Below are positions 1-9,444 of a stretch of 64,000 nucleotides of DNA, in pieces (the first letter of the stretch is position 1; each line of letters begins with the position of its first letter). The DNA lies in assembly GCA_967755175.1 (NCBI GenBank), contig CBRAFO010000008.1:5947-69946 (forward strand). Reading direction: 5' to 3'. The translations under genes were made by a program, and so were the position numbers. This DNA is from Rariglobus sp967755175. GTDB lineage: Bacteria > Verrucomicrobiota > Verrucomicrobiia > Opitutales > Opitutaceae. The notes under the pieces were generated by a model, which worked only from the letters and a program-made list of their open reading frames with translations, did not search any database and was not told the DNA's origin.

Positions 1-3000
1 CAAACGTGTCGGAACGGGCGGCCAAGACCGGGCCTAGCGATTGCAGGATATCCGCTTGGGTCAGCCATCCAGGAATGCCGGTGGATTTGGAACCCCAGTC
101 AACTTGGGTGGTGCCGCTCCCCCAGCTCGACGAGGTGGTGGCATCCGCATAGACGGTTACAGGGCCACCCGGAGGGGGAGGGGTGCCGTCATTATCGTAT
201 CCATTGAAAGTAAGGATTTCGCCATCAGGCGGCGCCGATACCACCGAGCCATTGAGCCCAGACGAGTCTATAGCCGCTTGTAAAGGGCCCTTCAGGCTTC
301 TCTTATCGGTGGTGGGCGCGAGGGTTCTATTAATAAAATGCGCCAGCGATACAAAAGGCCCCCGGTTCCTTACTTCGGCCACAATGGCTTTGGCGAGGAC
401 GTTAATCTGCTTGGGGGTAAGGCGTCGGTATCCCGAATAGGCTTCGTTTGCGGCGAGTTCTGGGTTGGTCGGGCCTCCGCCGTTCTCGGCGGCCGCAACC
501 GTCAGTTTCCCTTTCGAGGTATTAAATGAATTAAGGGCGGGGTTGGGCGCATTCCAGCTACGAGCGAAGACGGCGTCTGCGCCTCCAGAACTTTCTTTAC
601 TAGTGCCAAGTTTGTTGGTGCTCGCCAAAAGGGCACTCCAAGCATCGATGCTGGTGGAGTTGATATTGAATACTCCGTTGATGAGCAGGTTGCCGGCGGC
701 AAGACGACCATCTTGCAGGTCGTTAAGCTTTGCGGTGGAGATGGGCTTTAGTCGATTGTTGGGCAGGTCCGCCCCCAAGACATACCCAGTGGAGGTGGGC
801 GGCGTGGTTGAGAAAAAATAGCGATCCCAGAGCGCACAGTTTAAAAGATAACTGATATCAAAGTATCTGACGGCACCCGGGTTGGTGGCCGGATTATGAA
901 AGCGGTCCGCCCGACTTTGGACGGCATTGGCTCTGGTGACGAAGGGTGTAAAGTAGGAGTTGCCGACCGCATTTCCGGGTTGGTGGCCTATATTGGTATG
1001 TTGGTCATCCGCAGTGAGATTGGCATGCTGGAGCTGGCCCAGTGATAGCACGGGGATTTCGTAGGCACCATTTGCCCGGTTGGCGCGCGGAGTGTCGAAT
1101 AGCTGCATGAGCATCGGGGGCGCGTCGATAGATGATGCGGATCGTCCCCAGTATCCTATTTTATTGGCGGGGCTACTGGAGTCTTCATAGGTATCTCCCG
1201 TATAATAGTTTGAATTTCCGCTATAATTAAACTCGTAAGGAGGCGCCGCGAGGGGGCCGTTAAAGCGATACGCGACCCACGGGTTTATAATTTCTTGGGC
1301 GCGAATATTGTAATCGCAATAAGTCCGCCAATCCCGAGCAGGCACCAGCACGCCATTATTAGATGGCGAACGAAGCCTTAAAAGCCACACATAGGCGAAC
1401 CCTGGATTGGTGCCATCCTTAGAAACTTGTCGGCCCGGCATCCATCCCGAAAACCCGGGCATATCTGAACCGACAACCGATGTTAAAGTTTTTAAGTTCC
1501 CGGATGCATCCGTATACTTAATAAAATAACTAAGAAACGTGGCGCCACCGTTTGGGGAGGTTGAGGTGCGGCCTGTCCCCCTCTCGGTTGTCCAAACATC
1601 GAAGTTCGCCTTCTGTGTGACCCACGCTTTTCCAGTATCCGCTTCGAAATAAGCCGTGGGTGGAAACGATGGCGCGGTGGTCGCCGTCAGAGGAACCGTG
1701 GCGCTGCCTGTCGCACCCGCCGCAATGGCAACGGTGGCCGGGATGGTTGTTTGGGTGTTCGTATAGCAAACCGTCTCTCCCGGGGGAATGCTTAGATTGC
1801 TAATCGTAAATGTAATGCGGTCGAGTAGGCCGTAAGCGGTCGTGTCGTTTGTAGACTTCTTGGATACAAGTTTATATTCACTACTGCCCATGCTATTGGC
1901 ATAGATCCCAACGTCAGTTCCCCCGTAGCTCGTAAAGTCTGGGTTGAGATGGACGGTAAACGAAACAGGGGAAGTGCTTTTTAATGTCGCCGTGTAGGGG
2001 TTGCCCAACATCAGCACCAATCCGCCCAAGACCTGATTGTTGGCTCCCGATTTCTTTAGTCCAAATAAAAACCTGACTTGGGTAATGACGGGGCTGATGC
2101 CGACGTGAGTCGCGTCGGCGGCCTGCACGTTAATAGTGTTGGCGTCGGCGGCCGCTGTATAAAGCGACACGCCATAAAATGATTTTAATATATCCCAGCT
2201 AGGTCCCATCGCCGGGGAGTAGCTGCCGGGAATGATGGGCTTCGTCTTAGCCGGCTCATAGGGAGTTTCAGTTTTATAGTCAGGTAGCTTATCCGCTTCC
2301 AAGTAGCTGGTCAGGTCACGACGCAGGCCTCCGTTGTAGCTATCGGCCAACACGCCCTTGGAGCAGGTGGTGATGTGATGGAGCTCCGCTTTGGCATTGG
2401 CCTCGGTGAGACGCGTATCACCAAGCCGCATCTGGCTGGGAAGGAGGGTATTTTCGATGGCGGCGGTGGTCGCGGCCGGGAGATTATTGGTATCCTTACC
2501 GGGGTAGTTGGCAAAGTCGGTTAAATCGGCGGAACCCGTAAGCCAGCCCAACTGTTCGATGCCATTGCGCTGAGCGGAGAGGAGACGATAGCGCGCCTTG
2601 ATATCGTTAGCCGGATTGGTGTTAACCGTATAAGCGTCGGTTAGATTATATTTGGCCTTCACGCCTTCGTCGCCGATCCAGTAGGCGTAGCGTCCAATGG
2701 TGCTTTGGCCGGCATTTCCCAGCCCTGGAATGGTGGCGTTGTCAGCCTTAATGTCCACCAAGGGAGCGGCGACATACCGATCATAATATTTTTCCGTGCT
2801 CCCATCGGGCAGCGTGCGATCAGGAGTGTTGCTGTCGCCGACCGAAGCCGGACCTACAAGTAAGACGATATCATGGCTGTTACCCGTTCGGTCCTTGATG
2901 GTGCCCGTCTTGGTGGTGTCGGAGGGAAGGACCGGGGCGATTCCCGGATTAAACAAGGGTGCCGTGGTGCCCGGGTCTCCGTTGGAGGCGGTGATTTGGC

Positions 3001-3550
3001 CGAACGTGTTCGCCGCGGTCGAGGCATTGAATGTGGTCGTTTCATTGCCGCTCACCATCCAGTTGAGCAGGACGGGGCTCGGCGTTCTTTCATAAATGTT
3101 TCCGGCTTGTGCAGGATCGGACGGGTTGGAGTTACCCCACACCCCAGTCCAGTAGCGGGTGCCGGGTTGGACCTTGACCAAACCGTTGGAGATGCCGTTG
3201 ACGCTCTGGGCATTGACGGGATCGGTGTCGTTGGCGTTGGGCAGGCGCGCCCCGTTGGTATTGCCAGCCAAGTCAGCCGTCGCCGTGACGCGCTGATCGG
3301 GCCCGGCGGCCTTCTGCAACTGACCGAGCGCGATGTTCAGCGCCATCAGCGCGTTTTGACGGGCTTGTGAGAGCTGCTGGCTATTGGTGGCAACTTGGGT
3401 CTCCACCCGGGTCAGGCTGGCGAGGCTCACCAGCAGCAACACCAAGAAGGCGAGCAGCGTGATCGTGATCAACAGCGCGAAACCGCGTTGATTGGTTCGC
3501 AAAGGTCGACCGCCTCCCAGGCGGCCAATAGGCGTGAGACGAGCAGGCAT
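1..3550 (-). CDS. Verru_Chthon cassette A-like giant prepilin-type protein (C-terminus beyond window)
   Basis: The frame is open from an ATG at 3550 to the window edge, at least 1183 residues, so the C-terminus is missing. Residues about 20-50 look like a type IV prepilin N-terminus: a basic leader ending in QRGF, then a hydrophobic stretch rich in L, V and I, then a helix with VETQVATNSQQLSQARQNAL. The remainder is a long secreted Ser/Thr/Asn-rich region. YWTGVWG, YAYWIGDEGVKAKYNL and a late LGPVLAARSDTF are, from memory, typical of the Verru_Chthon cassette protein A family, large proteins of Verrucomicrobia thought to be surface or pseudopilin related. It starts 14 bp after the small upstream gene on the same strand. 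Family name from recall, no profile search. Function unknown; export or assembly by a type IV pilus or type II secretion-like machine is inferred. Confidence 0.75.
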   Translation of the reverse strand, partial: MPARLTPIGRLGGGRPLRTNQRGFALLITITLLAFLVLLLVSLASLTRVETQVATNSQQLSQARQNALMALNIALGQLQKAAGPDQRVTATADLAGNTNGARLPNANDTDPVNAQSVNGISNGLVKVQPGTRYWTGVWGNSNPSDPAQAGNIYERTPSPVLLNWMVSGNETTTFNASTAANTFGQITASNGDPGTTAPLFNPGIAPVLPSDTTKTGTIKDRTGNSHDIVLLVGPASVGDSNTPDRTLPDGSTEKYYDRYVAAPLVDIKADNATIPGLGNAGQSTIGRYAYWIGDEGVKAKYNLTDAYTVNTNPANDIKARYRLLSAQRNGIEQLGWLTGSADLTDFANYPGKDTNNLPAATTAAIENTLLPSQMRLGDTRLTEANAKAELHHITTCSKGVLADSYNGGLRRDLTSYLEADKLPDYKTETPYEPAKTKPIIPGSYSPAMGPSWDILKSFYGVSLYTAAADANTINVQAADATHVGISPVITQVRFLFGLKKSGANNQVLGGLVLMLGNPYTATLKSTSPVSFTVHLNPDFTSYGGTDVGIYANSMGSSEYKLVSKKSTNDTTAYGLLDRITFTISNLSIPPGETVCYTNTQTTIPATVAIAAGATGSATVPLTATTAPSFPPTAYFEADTGKAWVTQKANFDVWTTERGTGRTSTSPNGGATFLSYFIKYTDASGNLKTLTSVVGSDMPGFSGWMPGRQVSKDGTNPGFAYVWLLRLRSPSNNGVLVPARDWRTYCDYNIRAQEIINPWVAYRFNGPLAAPPYEFNYSGNSNYYTGDTYEDSSSPANKIGYWGRSASSIDAPPMLMQLFDTPRANRANGAYEIPVLSLGQLQHANLTADDQHTNIGHQPGNAVGNSYFTPFVTRANAVQSRADRFHNPATNPGAVRYFDISYLLNCALWDRYFFSTTPPTSTGYVLGADLPNNRLKPISTAKLNDLQDGRLAAGNLLINGVFNINSTSIDAWSALLASTNKLGTSKESSGGADAVFARSWNAPNPALNSFNTSKGKLTVAAAENGGGPTNPELAANEAYSGYRRLTPKQINVLAKAIVAEVRNRGPFVSLAHFINRTLAPTTDKRSLKGPLQAAIDSSGLNGSVVSAPPDGEILTFNGYDNDGTPPPPGGPVTVYADATTSSSWGSGTTQVDWGSKSTGIPGWLTQADILQSLGPVLAARSDTF

Positions 3551-3564
3551 GGTGACGCTTTGAG

Positions 3565-4056
3565 TTAAAAGGAGGGGGCGAGGAGCGAAGAAGCGGGCAC
3601 GCTCTGGGCGCAGGTAGCGTCCGTCGGGGGAAAAGCAGTCATGATGGCGTGATCGTCGGCCCACTCGGTCAGCAGCCACTCGATGACTTCGTCCGGCGGG
3701 AGCGCCGGGAATGCCCACAGGCTCACCGGCTTCTCCTCTTTGATGGCGAACATCGCCTCGACGTGGTTGAGCGCGGCGCGGACGCGCAGACCAAGAAAAT
3801 ATACAATCTCCGGGGTGGGAACCGGCACACAGGTGGTCGCTATCGCCACTCGCGCCGCGGCATGGACGCTTTCACGATGGTCGGCCTCAATCGCCCGCCA
3901 CGCATCGGCAGCGGAAAGGATTGGTTCCTCGCTCGGCAGCGCTGGCGTCCACACACCGGGCAGGGAGTCCGTCACTTCGCCCAAAGCGCTGAAGAGATCC
4001 ATCAACTTAATGGCCAAGCTCTCCCATTGCAGACCATTGGAATACTTATCGCTCAT
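3565..4056 (-). CDS. hypothetical protein upstream of the Verru_Chthon A gene
   Basis: This 163-residue protein starts at ATG 4056 and ends 14 bp before the giant prepilin-like gene on the same strand, so the two are probably co-transcribed. It has no evident signal peptide or membrane segment. The sequence is mildly acidic and helix-rich, with motifs such as DAWRAIEADHRESVHAAARVA and a C-terminal Pro/Ser-rich tail. I do not recognise the family. Coupling to the pilin-like gene suggests an accessory or chaperone role, but that is inference from position only. Confidence 0.55.
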   Translation of the reverse strand: MSDKYSNGLQWESLAIKLMDLFSALGEVTDSLPGVWTPALPSEEPILSAADAWRAIEADHRESVHAAARVAIATTCVPVPTPEIVYFLGLRVRAALNHVEAMFAIKEEKPVSLWAFPALPPDEVIEWLLTEWADDHAIMTAFPPTDATCAQSVPASSLLAPSF

Positions 4057-4162
4057 GTGGGGTAATCAGCGGATAGGGGCAAGGCAGGCACTAGGCCGAT
4101 CATTAAGAACTTTGCGTGCACCGGTAACGGGGAGTCCCGGCGGGCCAAGAGGACGCTTGACC

Positions 4163-4200
4163 AAAAAAGGGGAGGGAATGGCGTAAGCCCCCCCTCCCCT
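4163..4200 (-). terminator. rho-independent terminator of the PEP-CTERM gene
   Basis: Read on the minus strand, a 9-bp G/C-rich stem (AGGGGAGGG at 4200-4192 pairing with CCCTCCCCT at 4176-4168) closes a 15-nt loop and is followed by six T residues (4168-4163). It lies 36 bp downstream of the PEP-CTERM stop codon, the right place to end that transcript before the next gene. Confidence 0.8.
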
Positions 4201-4235
4201 GGTAGCACGATGATTTAGCTAGGGAACGTGATCGC

Positions 4236-5882
4236 TCAGGCTTGGCGACTGCGACGGCGGATGATCACCGCGCCGAGTGCCAACACACCGGCGATGGCCG
4301 CGTAGGTGGAGGGCTCGGGGATGGCGGAGATCGTCAAGAAACCTGAGGAGTCCAAGGCGGCGCCGCTGCCGTTAATCGAGATCAGCGCGAGCTGGGCGGC
4401 GGTAAGGCCGGAGGCATCGGTGCCGAAACGGATGGAGAGGCTATCAGTAAACGTGCCGGTGATGCTCAATGTATTCGTGCTCCAATCGAGCAGGTGACTA
4501 TCGGCAAAAACGAGGCTGCTACCGGTCCCCAAGGTGATCGATGAATTCGCGGTGAGCGAGAGGGTGCCAATCGTATCGCTGAACGTCCCGGCGGCGAGCG
4601 TGCCACCACCGAGGACTATGTTGCTGGTATCGGCGATACGATTGGCCGCGCCGAGGGCGAGCGTGCCGGCGTTGATGATCGTGGCGCCGGTGTAGGTATT
4701 CGCGCCGGAGAGGGTCAGCGTGCCACTGCCGACTTTGGTCAGGATAGCCGTGCCGGCGGCGTTCGAAATGACACCGGAGAAGGAGTCGTTTAAGTTTAAC
4801 GCACCCACCGAGATCGTTGCGGTTGTTCCGGCAATAGTGCCGATGGCTCCGCTCCCTGTCAGTGAGCCAAATGAGATCGTGCCGGTGCCGAATTCCAACG
4901 AGAGTTGCTTGGCAGTAGCCGCATTGACGACCCAAGCGACATTGGCGTTGCCGAAGTTCGCACTCTTAACGCGCACAATGTCGTTCGCGTTGTTGGCGAT
5001 TGTGATGGTGCCGCTGGTCATCGAATTCGTCATCTGAACTTGAAGGGAGGCGCCGCTAGTGCCCCCGTTGTTCAGGCTTAGATTGCCACTGCCGGAAAGT
5101 ATGCCGGTGAACGTTGGGGTTTTGTTGGTAGCGCCGATGTTAATTTGATTCGACCCTGTGCCGATCTCGATATCATTAACGATATTCTGGTTGGCGGTGA
5201 GGGCGGTATTCAGGATACCTCCGTTCAATGTAATTTTCCCACCGCCCGCAGCGGTATTGTTTCCAAATGCGAATGTTCCGCCGTTGACGATGGTTCCGCC
5301 GCTGTAGGTATTCGTGCCAGAGAGCGTGAGCATGCCAGCGCCGGACTTGGTGAGGATGAAACTGCTTCCGCTGATCACATTCGTAGCCGTCAAGCCGCCC
5401 GAACCGACGTTCCACGTCTGGCTGCCACCCAAGGCGATGTTGATGTTCTGAAGGGCGGTCGCGGAGCCGATCGAGACGGCGCCCGAGCCGGTCGTCAAAC
5501 CGCCGGTGCCGAGGGTCAGCGTCTTGTTGGCGCCGCTGGTGGTGTTGGTCAGCGCAGTTGCAGCGGTGTTGGTGACGTTGATGGAGTTGGCGAAGCCGTT
5601 CGTGTCGACGTTGATCGTCAGCGCTCCGGCCGCATTGCTCGGCCCCAAAATGGTGAGATCGTCGGAAGAGGTGGGGACTGCTGCGGTGGACCAGCTGCCG
5701 GTGGCGCTCCAAAGGTCGGTGGTGGCCCCCGTCCAATTGATCGCGGTGGCGTGGGCTGCATTGCCGGCGAGCATGGCGGCCAAGAGGGCGGCCGCAGGGG
5801 AGAATCCGCGACACAGGGTGACTTTTCTAGCAACTGCACCATGTGCTTTTACGGAGGAACTTAGGGACGAATTTTTATGCAT
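4236..5882 (-). CDS. PEP-CTERM protein with autotransporter-associated beta-strand repeats
   Basis: 548 residues. A long signal region (residues 1-46, hydrophobic AAALLAAMLAGNAAHA) is followed by a G/S/T/N-rich passenger with repeats of the type SGAGMLTLSGTNTYSGGT (near 180) and GSGTLTLSGANTYTGATI (near 385), the autotransporter-associated beta-strand pattern that forms a beta-helix. The C-terminus is a textbook PEP-CTERM sorting signal: IPEPSTYAAIAG, a hydrophobic helix (VLALGAVII) and a basic RRRSRQA tail. Such proteins are exported by Sec, processed by exosortase and placed at the surface or in exopolysaccharide. No exosortase is in this window. There is no autotransporter barrel despite the repeats. 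A strong terminator follows. It is a single-gene unit. Confidence 0.9.
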   Translation of the reverse strand: MHKNSSLSSSVKAHGAVARKVTLCRGFSPAAALLAAMLAGNAAHATAINWTGATTDLWSATGSWSTAAVPTSSDDLTILGPSNAAGALTINVDTNGFANSINVTNTAATALTNTTSGANKTLTLGTGGLTTGSGAVSIGSATALQNINIALGGSQTWNVGSGGLTATNVISGSSFILTKSGAGMLTLSGTNTYSGGTIVNGGTFAFGNNTAAGGGKITLNGGILNTALTANQNIVNDIEIGTGSNQINIGATNKTPTFTGILSGSGNLSLNNGGTSGASLQVQMTNSMTSGTITIANNANDIVRVKSANFGNANVAWVVNAATAKQLSLEFGTGTISFGSLTGSGAIGTIAGTTATISVGALNLNDSFSGVISNAAGTAILTKVGSGTLTLSGANTYTGATIINAGTLALGAANRIADTSNIVLGGGTLAAGTFSDTIGTLSLTANSSITLGTGSSLVFADSHLLDWSTNTLSITGTFTDSLSIRFGTDASGLTAAQLALISINGSGAALDSSGFLTISAIPEPSTYAAIAGVLALGAVIIRRRSRQA

Positions 5883-5908
5883 GGGGAAAAGGAGCGAGGA
5901 TACGTTGG

Positions 5909-5922
5909 GGGGGTATTCCCCC
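5909..5922. promoter_or_regulatory. G5/C5 palindrome in front of the PEP-CTERM gene
   Basis: The palindrome GGGGGTATTCCCCC lies 27-40 bp upstream of the PEP-CTERM start codon, in the expected leader or promoter region. It could be an operator or a 5' leader hairpin. No -10/-35 elements could be assigned with confidence nearby. Seen directly; function is a guess. Confidence 0.3.
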
Positions 5923-5980
5923 TGCTCATTAAACCAAACGGTGGGTTTTCTAGCTATGACTTGAACTAGTCATCATGGAG

Positions 5981-6285
5981 GGTGGACCTCCCGGTCCGCC
6001 GTTTGGATACGGCGAGGCACGGGTGCGTTTTGTGGTGAAGCGTCATCAAGACTACGGACCGGGAGGTTCTCATCCTTCAGTGGTGCTGCCTCCGGGGACG
6101 TCCATTGCTCGATTGGCGGTGAGGTTAACCATTTTGTATTGGCCGTTGCCGAGGTTGGTGAAGGTCCACTTCTGGTTGTTTGCGCCGCTGGACGAGCGTG
6201 GTGCCGTTGGCGGTGCCTCCGTTGTTGGTGTCGATCGCTTTGTTGCTGTGGCTCCGGACCAAACCGGCGGACCGGGAGGTCCACC
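5981..6285. repeat. 20-bp perfect inverted repeat pair bracketing a gene relic
   Basis: GGTGGACCTCCCGGTCCGCC at 5981-6000 is exactly reverse-complemented at 6266-6285; the match continues imperfectly through TTTGG on the inner side. Each arm is itself an imperfect palindrome around GGACC-TCCC-GGTCC. A third partial copy (CGGACCGGGAGGT) lies at 6055-6067 in the orientation of the right arm. This resembles a REP-type intergenic repeat pair; it encodes no transposase. Confidence 0.7.
6070..6265 (-). pseudogene. frameshifted ricin-type beta-trefoil (RICIN/CBM13-like) fragment
   Basis: On the minus strand one frame reads LVRSHSNKAIDTNNGGTANG then TTLVQ; after a shift near 6182-6196 the next frame reads SGANNQKWTFTNLGNGQYKM and ends AMDVPGGSTTEG with TGA at 6072-6070. 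Joined, these match the QxW-style repeats of ricin-B lectin domains (NNQKWTFTNLGNGQYKMVN is typical). Only about 65 residues remain, with no start codon, so this is a decayed piece of a carbohydrate-binding domain of a larger secreted enzyme. It sits wholly between the 5981/6266 inverted repeats. Family assignment is by motif recall. Confidence 0.65.
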
Positions 6286-6447
6286 GCAGCGAGGTCCGGA
6301 CTCACTCGCAGGATGTCGTCATCTCGGATTCACGAGACTCGATGAGCAGGTAGTTTAACATGCGCCCTTTCCCGGTGAATATGACTGATTCATGCTATCC
6401 AGTTGGCTGGTGACTTGAACCCGGCATCGGCAGAGATTAAGGCTCCA

Positions 6448-9429
6448 ATGCCCCAAATGCGTCGCGTTTTTCTGATCCTCTTCATGCACTTGGCATTGGG
6501 CCGATTACTTCCGTTATCGGCTTTGGAGAGCATCCCTGTTTCGAACGATTATATTCTGCGCATTTGGGGCATGGAGGAAGGGTTACCCAGTAACCGGGTG
6601 ACGAGCCTCACGCAGACACCCGATGGTTATCTCTGGGTGGGGACGCTGGGTGGGTTGGCACGGTTCGACGGCGTGAGGTTCACGACATTTCACGCGGAGA
6701 ACACTCCGGGCCTGGAGTCGGATCGGGTGGATGCGCTGTTCACCGCTCGTGATGGCAGCCTCTGGGTAGGCTTGGATCGGAGAGGTGTCGCCCGGCGGGT
6801 CGGTGATCGATTTCACGTGATCGCGCCGCTCGCGCCGCTCATGACGGGGTGGACGACTTCGTTTGCCCAAGACGCTTCCGGAGCGGTCTGGTTCGGCTAC
6901 GAGGCTCCGATCAAGGTGTCACGCTGGGTGGATGGTCAGCTCACCGCCTACTCCAAACAGGATGGCCTGGCCGTGGGGAATGGGGACGCCCATGAGAACG
7001 AGGTCTTTTCAACGGCCAACGGAACGATCTGGTATGCCAATACGGACGGCTGCGGTCCGTTTGACGGGAAGCGTTTTCAATCGATCGATCCAGCGGGGGG
7101 CGGGTATGTGCATCTGGCGCGAGCCAAGGATGGCGGAATGTGGGCGAGACGTGGCGATCGGCTCGTGCGTTACCATCCGGATGGCTCGCAGGAAACCGTG
7201 GCGGATTTGAGTGCGCTTTCCGTGCATATGATGATGGAGGATTCTTCGGGGACTCTTTGGGTGGGGACGAACAATGCCGGCTTGATGAGGTTCCGGGACG
7301 GGAATTGGGCGAGGGTGCCGGTGGAGGGAGGCGCGGTGACGTCCGTCTTTGAGGATCGTGAGGGTGACATCTGGGTGGGGACACCGTCTGGAGGGGTGAG
7401 CCGTCTGCATGCGCGTCGGTTCCACCTGCGGCAGACCAAGGATGGATTGCTCGATGACGACACCTATTCCGTATGCGCGGACAATGAGGGGAGGCTCTGG
7501 CTGGCCGGGCGCAACAACATGCTCGTGCGTGCGACCGACGCGACCAATCGCACGTTTACCGTTCCGAGCGGCTGGCCTGACTGGCCGAGGGGCATCATGA
7601 CAGTCCATTCCGATCCGACCGGCGGAGTGTGGGTGGGCACCGGGAGCGGCCTCTTGCACCTGAGTGAAGGGACGTTCCGCCGTGAATCCTTGCGTGATCG
7701 CGTCACTGCGTTGCTGGTGGACCGGAATGAAAATTTATGGGCCGCGATTATCAAGGGTGCGCTCGTCCGTCACGAGGCAGGGCAGGACGTTCGGATGCCT
7801 GAGACAGGCGGGTTGACCCATGTGCTTTCCCTGGCCGAAGATCCCGCCGGTCGGATCTGGGCGGGAACGGAGGACGGTTTGGTTTTCCAGAAATCAGGAG
7901 AGCAATTTGTCCCGGTGCCAATACCGGGGGCTCAACCCGGAGACGGTATTCGGTTCATCGTTCCAGATGGCCCGGACACTGTTTGGATTGGTGCGTTGAG
8001 AGGCGGGCTCTACCGCTGGCGGGACGGCCGGATCAGTCGGTTGCCAAGCGGCGCAGGCCTGCCTATTGATGACCTGCGTTCGCTGATCGTTACGGCGGAG
8101 GGGGATTTTTGGGTAGGCACGGCGAGTGGGTTGCTGCGTGTGGCGCGGGACGAGATCGAGCCTGTAATGGACGGACGTCAGCCGTCCCTTCACTGCATGG
8201 CCTATGGACGGGCCGACGGGTTTCCTTCGACCGAGTTTTCGCTGGGGTTTCGTGGAGCCACGACCAGGACGCCCGATGGTCATCTCTGGTTTGCCACCCT
8301 CCGAGGGGCGTTGGAAATCCTGCCAACAGAAAAGCCTTCGCCGGCCATCGCAGCGCTGCCGGTGTTGATTGAGGAGATTCGGGTCGGCGGGACGGCGATG
8401 GGTTTAAACGGGGACGTTGGACTATTGATCCCTCCGCGTTCCGGTCCGCTGGAAATCCGCTACACGTTGGCTCAATTAAGCGCACCGGAGCGTCTTCGGT
8501 TTCATTATCGGTTGTTTGGCTTGGGCGATCACGCGTGGGTTGCGGTCGGAGACCAGCGAACGGTGACCTTTACCCATTTGCCTCCGGGTGCTTATCGGGT
8601 GGAGATCGCCGCGTCCGAAGCTGGCGGACCGAGGCGTCCGATCACCACGGTGCCCACCTCGTTGATGTTTGTCGTGCAGGCGGCGTGGTGGGAAACCGTG
8701 CTGTTTCGTGTTGGGGTGGCGATTGTCGGCATTCTGGCACTGATCTGGTCGGTGCGAAAAATCGTTCTGCTGCGGGTGAACGTGCGGATTCGCAAGCTGG
8801 AGCAGGAGCATGCGCTCGATCGTGAGCGCACGCGTATCGCTCGCGACATCCATGACCAGTTGGGGGCAAACCTCACGCAGATTGCCATCACTAGCAAGCT
8901 GCTGACGCTCGATCCGGCGGAAGCGGTCCCAGGGCACAGTCGTGACATCACTGCGTTGGCGATGAATACGGCGGAGTCCCTTGATGAGATCGTGTGGGCG
9001 GTGAACCCTCACTATGACACGCTCGCCGCGTTGATTGATTATCTCGGTATGTTCGCGGTCGATTTTCTGTCCAAGGCCAAGATTGCCTGCGAGGTGGATC
9101 TCCCTGCGGATTTGCCCGCTCATCCGCTGTCGTCCAATGTCCGCCATCACCTCTTTCTGGCCGTGAAAGAATCCCTGAACAACGTTGTCAAACATTCCGG
9201 TGCGCGCACAGTGCACCTGCGGGTCAGGTTTGAGAATCAGGTCTTGTGCGTGGAGGTGTCCGACGACGGTTGCGGATTTGAGCCGGGGAGCGAAGCCATG
9301 GGTTCCAATGGTATTCGGAATCTGGGCGAACGTTTGAAGGAGCTGGGCGGGGAGTTTCACCTGGAAAGCACCCGGGGGACGGGCACTCGGTCGGTTTTTA
9401 CATTGCCGCTACTCGACGGCCATTCATAG
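6448..9429 (+). CDS. Reg_prop/Y_Y_Y two-component sensor histidine kinase
   Basis: I chose ATG 6448 (AAGG at 6439-6442), giving 993 residues; an in-frame TTG at 6403 is less likely. After a signal peptide (residues 4-25) come two-component propeller repeats to about residue 625, seen as recurring LWVG/IWVG blades (DGYLWVGTLGGLARFDG, GTLWVGTNNAGLMRF, GDIWVGTPSGGVSRL). A Y_Y_Y domain (about 655-735), a membrane helix (about 750-768) and a HisKA_3 dimerisation domain follow, with phospho-acceptor His802 in ARDIHDQLGANL. The HATPase has an N-box (KESLNNVVKHSGA), a G1 box (DDGCGF) and a closing TGTRSVFTLPL. It senses a periplasmic signal, often a glycan in relatives, and passes phosphate to the NarL-type regulator 15 bp downstream. 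Confidence 0.93.
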   Translation: MPQMRRVFLILFMHLALGRLLPLSALESIPVSNDYILRIWGMEEGLPSNRVTSLTQTPDGYLWVGTLGGLARFDGVRFTTFHAENTPGLESDRVDALFTARDGSLWVGLDRRGVARRVGDRFHVIAPLAPLMTGWTTSFAQDASGAVWFGYEAPIKVSRWVDGQLTAYSKQDGLAVGNGDAHENEVFSTANGTIWYANTDGCGPFDGKRFQSIDPAGGGYVHLARAKDGGMWARRGDRLVRYHPDGSQETVADLSALSVHMMMEDSSGTLWVGTNNAGLMRFRDGNWARVPVEGGAVTSVFEDREGDIWVGTPSGGVSRLHARRFHLRQTKDGLLDDDTYSVCADNEGRLWLAGRNNMLVRATDATNRTFTVPSGWPDWPRGIMTVHSDPTGGVWVGTGSGLLHLSEGTFRRESLRDRVTALLVDRNENLWAAIIKGALVRHEAGQDVRMPETGGLTHVLSLAEDPAGRIWAGTEDGLVFQKSGEQFVPVPIPGAQPGDGIRFIVPDGPDTVWIGALRGGLYRWRDGRISRLPSGAGLPIDDLRSLIVTAEGDFWVGTASGLLRVARDEIEPVMDGRQPSLHCMAYGRADGFPSTEFSLGFRGATTRTPDGHLWFATLRGALEILPTEKPSPAIAALPVLIEEIRVGGTAMGLNGDVGLLIPPRSGPLEIRYTLAQLSAPERLRFHYRLFGLGDHAWVAVGDQRTVTFTHLPPGAYRVEIAASEAGGPRRPITTVPTSLMFVVQAAWWETVLFRVGVAIVGILALIWSVRKIVLLRVNVRIRKLEQEHALDRERTRIARDIHDQLGANLTQIAITSKLLTLDPAEAVPGHSRDITALAMNTAESLDEIVWAVNPHYDTLAALIDYLGMFAVDFLSKAKIACEVDLPADLPAHPLSSNVRHHLFLAVKESLNNVVKHSGARTVHLRVRFENQVLCVEVSDDGCGFEPGSEAMGSNGIRNLGERLKELGGEFHLESTRGTGTRSVFTLPLLDGHS

Positions 9430-9444
9430 AGCATCCCTCACCCC

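Noticed and set aside
5975..6358. 127-codon plus-strand frame across the inverted repeat region
   Set aside because: Pro/Gly-rich translation of repeat sequence; the minus strand carries recognisable lectin relic motifs instead.
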